Made by a program: the position numbers and the translations under genes
The notes under the pieces: model-generated
Databases searched by the model: none
Told to the model about the DNA's origin: nothing
Seen by the model: the letters and a program-made list of their open reading frames with translations, nothing else
Shown here: one piece after another, positions 33,296 through 37,180 of the stretch
Layout: each line of letters starts with the position of its first letter
Position numbering within the stretch: position 1 is the stretch's first letter
NCBI GenBank assembly: GCA_035602605.1
Contig: DATNLZ010000045.1
Span: 1-37,180, forward strand
Reading direction: 5' to 3'
From: DASQHY01 sp035602605
Lineage (GTDB): Bacteria; Acidobacteriota; Terriglobia; Acidiferrales; UBA7541
Length of the DNA: 37,180 nt

Positions 33296-35323
33296 TTACC
33301 CCAGCGGTGTCCTTTTCAAGATTGGATGGTGCTCCGCGATGGGCAGCGCCACAGCAAACTGCGTTCCCCGTCCGTTGCTCACGGGGCTGCGCCAAGTAAT
33401 CTCGCCGCCCATCTCGGATACTCGGCGGGCAACGATGGCCAGCCCCAGCCCCGTCCCTTGCGACTTGGTCGTAAAGAAAGGCTCAAAGATTTTCTTTTGC
33501 AAGTCCACCGGGATACCCGGACCATCATCTTCAATCAAAATTTGTAAAAAGCGATTCTGCCGCGCAAACCACACCCGAACTCGTCCACCCGCACCCAGCG
33601 CCTCAATCGCATTCACGAACAAATTTGTGAGCACGTCGCTGAGCGCTTCTTCGTTCCCTCGCACCTCGCAATCCGCTCCGGCGACATCCAATTCCAGGGT
33701 TACGCTTCTGCGCTCGGCTTCGCGTCCTATCAGGTCGGCCACCTGTTCGGTTACCGCCCGCACCGCCACGGTTTGATTTGCATCCCCGGACCGCAACGCA
33801 GGCTTGCTGAAACGCAACAGCTGTCCTAACTTGCCAGCGAGGCGATCAATCTCTGCCACAATCAGGTTGCAATCCTTTCTCAAATCACTTGGGAGAGCGG
33901 TATTCTCAAGCTGCACTTGGAGGATCGTCTTCATTGAGCTAAGCGGATTTTTCAAATTGTGCGAGATGCTGGAGGCCATTTGTCCAACCAGCGCCATGCG
34001 TTCTCGCTCGGACAACTCCCGTTCCAACGCGACCTTTTGTTCGATCAGGCGGCACAAATCGAGTACCGCCGGTAACTGTTCGGCGAGAAATTCCAGCGCG
34101 CCGCGGGTTTCCCCGGAAAGCATGGTGCCGTGTGGAGTGACTTCGAGGATGCCAATTTTGCGGCCACCTTCCTTTAAGAGAAATGTTTGCGCCGGGAATG
34201 ATGCTGCCGAGCGTGGAGTCTCGTTCGCGGTCGGTGGCCCCTTCGAGGGATTCGGTTCGTCGTTCAGATGCAAGCGCACCCCTGCCAGTCCAAATTCTTC
34301 TTGGAGCCGCCCTTCGGTGCGTAGGATGAGTCGCGCAAGACCCCCATTCCTCGCTTCCTGCTGTATCTGTCCCAAAAGTCTCTGCAACCGGTCGACTTCC
34401 ATTTGGAAAAGGTCGCGGAGTAACTTGGACACGCGTCGCTGCAATGGTTCGAAAAAGATCACCAGGGTGAAGAGAAGGATCGCCGCGGTGGCTTCGGGCG
34501 GTAGCAGAGGTTCGAGCCAGACACTGACTCGTCGCACCGCTCCCAGATACAAGAGTGCAAGAAAGGCAGACGAAACCGCGTACACTAGATTGTGCTGCCG
34601 GCCGATTTGCAGGAAGTTGTAACGCAGCACAAAGTATGACAGCAGGGCACTGGGTAACAGCGATGCCAGCATGAGCACGGTGCCAAACGCGACGGCCTGG
34701 GGCTCAGGCCAGGGTGCTGCGACGGCATAGGCGTAAACAACAAAAGGTGCCGCAATCCCGAAAAAAATTTGGATCGCTCGGTGAAAGCTTCGTTCGATGG
34801 CAATTTCGGTCTGCCGCGCAAACCGGCCCTCAAAATAAACTCCGACAAGCATCGCGCCAGCGAGCCATGCGCCGTACAAACCTCCTAAGCTGTGGCCCGG
34901 CCACAATAGTGCTGACTGCGCCTGTCGAAAAAGCTGGGGAATGATCAGGACTGCAAAATAGGGTACCGGGATATACGCAGCTACAACCATCCACCTCAGC
35001 CACGCCCGTGCCCCCTGGCCTTCCACCGCGCGCAAATAGACAGCGTGAATGTGAACGATCAACGGTGGCAGAAAACACAAACCGGATGCAATCAGGGTCA
35101 GCGACACCGAGAGCAAGGCAGGGGACGGCTCCTGGTAATAGATCTGGGCGTTCAAGGCGAGCAGCGAGCCGGAATAGAAAAGGAACAGTGCCAGGGCAAG
35201 AAAGAAAAGCACGCGCTCCAGGTTCCTACGCCGGCGATAGCCGAGAATGAGTACGATCCAAAACAGCTGCAGGAGCGTACCTGCCGTAAAACCGAATAGT
35301 CGCAGGTAGAAGAGGCTGGACAT
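33296..35323 (-). CDS. Multi-TM sensor histidine kinase with GAF-like region
   Basis: 675 residues from the ATG at 35321-35323 (MSSLFYLRLFG); the frame opens 27 codons earlier with no membrane-protein character. The N-terminal 290 residues contain about eight to nine hydrophobic segments. A coiled linker and GAF-like domain (about 303-430) follow. The HisKA region has SSISHNLKNPLSSMKT, with phospho-acceptor His455. The ATPase domain has the N-box NLFVNAIEAL, DDGPGIP and GTGLGLAI. The layout resembles PrsK-type kinases of PEP-CTERM/exosortase systems and other membrane-sensing kinases, but no exosortase gene is here, so the signal is unknown. Confidence 0.93.
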   Translation of the reverse strand: MSSLFYLRLFGFTAGTLLQLFWIVLILGYRRRRNLERVLFFLALALFLFYSGSLLALNAQIYYQEPSPALLSVSLTLIASGLCFLPPLIVHIHAVYLRAVEGQGARAWLRWMVVAAYIPVPYFAVLIIPQLFRQAQSALLWPGHSLGGLYGAWLAGAMLVGVYFEGRFARQTEIAIERSFHRAIQIFFGIAAPFVVYAYAVAAPWPEPQAVAFGTVLMLASLLPSALLSYFVLRYNFLQIGRQHNLVYAVSSAFLALLYLGAVRRVSVWLEPLLPPEATAAILLFTLVIFFEPLQRRVSKLLRDLFQMEVDRLQRLLGQIQQEARNGGLARLILRTEGRLQEEFGLAGVRLHLNDEPNPSKGPPTANETPRSAASFPAQTFLLKEGGRKIGILEVTPHGTMLSGETRGALEFLAEQLPAVLDLCRLIEQKVALERELSERERMALVGQMASSISHNLKNPLSSMKTILQVQLENTALPSDLRKDCNLIVAEIDRLAGKLGQLLRFSKPALRSGDANQTVAVRAVTEQVADLIGREAERRSVTLELDVAGADCEVRGNEEALSDVLTNLFVNAIEALGAGGRVRVWFARQNRFLQILIEDDGPGIPVDLQKKIFEPFFTTKSQGTGLGLAIVARRVSEMGGEITWRSPVSNGRGTQFAVALPIAEHHPILKRTPLG

Positions 35324-35357
35324 TGTTGCGGAATTCAATCGAATTCTATAGTCATCT

Positions 35358-35385
35358 ACTATCGCAGGACAATAACCAAGTGCAA
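35358..35385 (-). promoter_or_regulatory. Possible promoter of the histidine kinase/NtrC operon
   Basis: On the minus strand TTGCAC (35380-35385) and GATAGT (35358-35363) stand 16 bp apart, about 35 bp before the kinase start. The match is moderate. I found no GG-N10-GC sigma54 element in the same stretch. Two GAATTC hexamers between the -10 and the start are palindromic, but I assign no role to them. Confidence 0.35.
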
Positions 35386-35490
35386 TATAATCCCGACAGT
35401 TCAAATATCACATTTGTTTACAACGACTTAGTAGGAGGTCGGGGAGCCGTGGAGTTTACAGAGAACGTGGTGGAATTGCCGTAAAAATCC

Positions 35491-35518
35491 TTGACTTGGT
35501 GTCTCCGCGTGCTATATT
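35491..35518 (+). promoter_or_regulatory. groESL promoter (sigma70-like)
   Basis: TTGACT (35491-35496) and TATATT (35513-35518) with a 16-bp spacer, about 80 bp upstream of groES. The -10 box overlaps the first bases of the CIRCE operator, so repressor binding would block polymerase. Confidence 0.75.
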
Positions 35519-35543
35519 AGCACTCGCGTACGAGGAGTGCTAA
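35517..35543. promoter_or_regulatory. CIRCE operator (HrcA binding site)
   Basis: Perfect consensus inverted repeat: TTAGCACTC (35517-35525), a 9-bp spacer, and GAGTGCTAA (35535-35543). CIRCE is the known binding site of the heat-shock repressor HrcA in many phyla. hrcA itself is not in the window. Confidence 0.97.
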
Positions 35544-35600
35544 CGCACCGTGCGCGCCTCAGAAACTCAATTCCTGATTCGTTATGGAGGATAAGTCAAG

Positions 35601-35921
35601 ATGGCCGTCAATATCACTCCCCTACACGACCGCGTTCTAATCAAGCGGATCGAGGAGAAAGAATCCGTAAAGGGTGGGATCATCATCCCTGATACGGCTA
35701 AAGAAAAACCGCAGGAAGGCGAGGTCATCGCCGTCGGTTCCGGCAAGCGCGAAAAAGGCGAACTGGTTCCGCTCGATGTAAAGGCTGGCGACCGCATCCT
35801 GTTCGGCAAGTATAGTGGTACGGAAATCAAAATCGAAGACAACGAATACCTGATTCTCCGTGAGGACGAAATTCTTGCGAAATTCAGCGGTGCCGCGAAG
35901 GCCGCTGGCGGTAGAAGGTAA
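35601..35921 (+). CDS. groES: Co-chaperonin GroES
   Basis: 106-residue 10-kDa chaperonin that caps the GroEL ring. The N-terminus (INITPLHDRVLIKRIEEKES) is followed by the mobile loop GGIIIPDTAKEKPQEG (residues 27-42), which binds GroEL. Then come DRILFGKYSGTEI and a C-terminal EDEILAKFSG. It is slightly longer than E. coli GroES (97 residues) because of a short Ala/Gly/Arg tail. GGAGG stands 10 nt before the ATG. groEL follows after 80 bp. Confidence 0.98.
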   Translation: MAVNITPLHDRVLIKRIEEKESVKGGIIIPDTAKEKPQEGEVIAVGSGKREKGELVPLDVKAGDRILFGKYSGTEIKIEDNEYLILREDEILAKFSGAAKAAGGRR

Positions 35922-36001
35922 ATTTTCCCCGCGCCGCTCTGGCGGCCGGGCTGCATTGTGGGAAAGACGAAATTCAACGTGACCGAGGAGGATGAAGTCG
36001 T

Positions 36002-37180
36002 ATGGCAAAACAAATAGTGACGGGTGAAAATTCCCGCCAAGCGATTCTGCGTGGTGTAAACGTCCTCGCCGACGCCGTTAAGATCACGCTCGGCCCCAAG
36101 GGCCGCAACGCGGTAATCGAGAAGAAATTCGGCGCGCCGGTAATTACCAAAGACGGCGTGACCGTAGCGAAAGAAATTGAGCTACGAGACCCACTCGAGA
36201 ACATGGGAGCACAGATGGTGCGCGAGGTGGCTTCGAAGACCTCGGATGTGGCCGGCGACGGCACCACCACCGCAACCGTGCTTGCTCAAGCGATCTTTCG
36301 TGAAGGCGTCAAAACCGTGGCGGCCGGAGCCAGTCCTATGGCCCTCAAGCGCGGTATTGAAAAGGCCGTCGAAGTTTGCATCGCCGAGATCAAGAAGCTC
36401 TCACGCGACGTGAAGGGTGACATGATCGCACAAGTCGGCACCATCAGCGCCAATAACGACAAACAGATTGGCGACATTATTGCCGCCGCCATGAAAAAGG
36501 TTGGCAAAGATGGAGTCATCACTGTCGAGGAATCGCGCACGATGGAGACCGCGCTCGACGTGGTCGAAGGAATGCAGTTCGATCGTGGCTACCTTTCCCC
36601 CTATTTCGTCACTGATCCTGAGCGGATGGAATGCGTTCTAGAAGATGTCCGCATCCTTATCCACGAGAAAAAGATCAGCTCAATGAAGGACCTGCTTCCT
36701 TTGCTCGAACAAATCGCCAAGGGCGGCAAGCCTCTTTTGATCATTGCCGAAGAGGTTGAAGGCGAGGCACTCGCAACCCTCGTCGTCAATAAACTCCGTG
36801 GCACGCTGCAGTGCGCGGCCGTCAAGGCCCCCGGCTTCGGCGACCGCCGCAAGGCTATGCTGGAAGATATTGCCACTCTCACCGGTGGCAAGGCCATCAC
36901 CGAGGATTTGGGCATCAAGCTCGAAAACGTAAAACTCGAAGACCTTGGCCGCGCTAAGAAAGTTACGATTGATAAGGACAACACAACGATCGTAGAAGGA
37001 GGCGGCAAGGTTAGCGAAATTGAAGGCCGCGTCAAGCAGATTCGCGCACAAATCGAGGAAACCACTTCGGATTACGACAAGGAAAAGCTGCAAGAGCGGC
37101 TCGCCAAGCTGGTTGGAGGCGTGGCGGTGATCAAAGTGGGCGCGGCAACCGAGACCGAGTTGAAGGAGAAGAAGGCTCGC
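36002..37180 (+). CDS. groEL: Chaperonin GroEL (3' part cut by window edge)
   Basis: The first 393 codons of the 60-kDa chaperonin are visible and the frame is open to the last base. A GAGGAG ribosome site lies about 11 nt before the ATG. Signature stretches include the nucleotide-binding VKITLGPKGRN, the conserved KDGVTVAKEIEL and VAGDGTTTATVLA (with the DGTTT ATP-site loop). The apical-domain segment SPYFVTDPERMECVLED and KAPGFGDRRKAMLEDIA follow. It is cotranscribed with groES under CIRCE control. The sequence looks fully canonical; the last 150 or so residues are outside the window. Confidence 0.98.
   Translation, partial: MAKQIVTGENSRQAILRGVNVLADAVKITLGPKGRNAVIEKKFGAPVITKDGVTVAKEIELRDPLENMGAQMVREVASKTSDVAGDGTTTATVLAQAIFREGVKTVAAGASPMALKRGIEKAVEVCIAEIKKLSRDVKGDMIAQVGTISANNDKQIGDIIAAAMKKVGKDGVITVEESRTMETALDVVEGMQFDRGYLSPYFVTDPERMECVLEDVRILIHEKKISSMKDLLPLLEQIAKGGKPLLIIAEEVEGEALATLVVNKLRGTLQCAAVKAPGFGDRRKAMLEDIATLTGGKAITEDLGIKLENVKLEDLGRAKKVTIDKDNTTIVEGGGKVSEIEGRVKQIRAQIEETTSDYDKEKLQERLAKLVGGVAVIKVGAATETELKEKKAR

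Noticed and set aside
33804..34622. 272-codon plus-strand frame opposite the histidine kinase
   Set aside because: Antisense to a kinase with intact H, N and G boxes; Ser/Arg-rich and without domain features.
35324..35340. Paired GAATTC hexamers upstream of the histidine kinase
   Set aside because: Two 6-bp palindromes 4 bp apart can occur by chance, and I have no reason to assign an operator.
1..37180. CRISPR arrays, insertion sequences, prophage or defence islands
   Set aside because: No regularly spaced repeats, transposase or integrase motifs, or terminal inverted repeats were seen; nearly all of the sequence is accounted for by housekeeping genes.

Overview
The window looks like core chromosome of an Acidobacteriota bacterium, probably an uncultured soil lineage. 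The genome is moderately GC-rich. It carries a complete-looking MraZ-led dcw cluster with a PASTA-bearing FtsI and a meso-DAP-type MurE, and an HrcA/CIRCE-controlled groESL operon. The phylum is an inference from gene content and protein flavour, because no 16S or marker comparison was possible. I see no phage, insertion sequence, CRISPR array, toxin-antitoxin pair or recognisable defence island.

Layout. (1) 1-10342, leftward: the division and cell-wall (dcw) cluster reads mraZ-rsmH-ftsL-ftsI-murE-murF-mraY-murD-ftsW, and ftsW runs off the left edge. A near-consensus sigma70 promoter sits upstream of mraZ. Immediately downstream of its -10 box lie five GTG-core repeats at an exact 10-bp period, a textbook MraZ operator. 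(2) 10565-10843, rightward: an orphan PqqD-like gene. (3) 10875-14696, leftward: tRNA-Val(CAC), a DUF4149 membrane protein, a divergent YchF, a ZIP metal transporter and an MFS exporter. (4) 14938-17804, rightward: mutY and rimO, followed by a convergent LOG-family gene. (5) 18996-26316, rightward: yacG-pgpA-(IPT/NHL propeller)-cinA-thpR-plsY-gpsA and then an HD-GYP sensor. This is a tightly packed run with TAATG and ATGA overlaps that joins phospholipid synthesis (PgpA, PlsY, GpsA) to nucleotide and RNA housekeeping. (6) 26610-29370, rightward: ftsY-ribD-ribE. (7) 29398-35323, leftward: a multi-TM histidine kinase with an NtrC-type regulator, then an Mla-like ABC ATPase with a non-canonical signature motif, coupled to an APC amino-acid permease. 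(8) 35491-37180, rightward: groES and groEL (groEL cut by the right edge) behind a perfect CIRCE element overlapping the promoter.

How the genes work together. The left third makes lipid II precursors and the septal machinery. The central operon supplies glycerol-3-phosphate, its acylation and phosphatidylglycerol. FtsY targets membrane proteins and RibD/RibE make riboflavin. The two-component pair and the HD-GYP protein are the main signalling modules. Most of the window is ordinary housekeeping. The least explained items are the orphan PqqD-like protein, the divergent YchF, the ABC ATPase/permease pair without Mla partners, and the cytosolic IPT/NHL propeller locked between pgpA and cinA. 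I found no convincing wholly new system.
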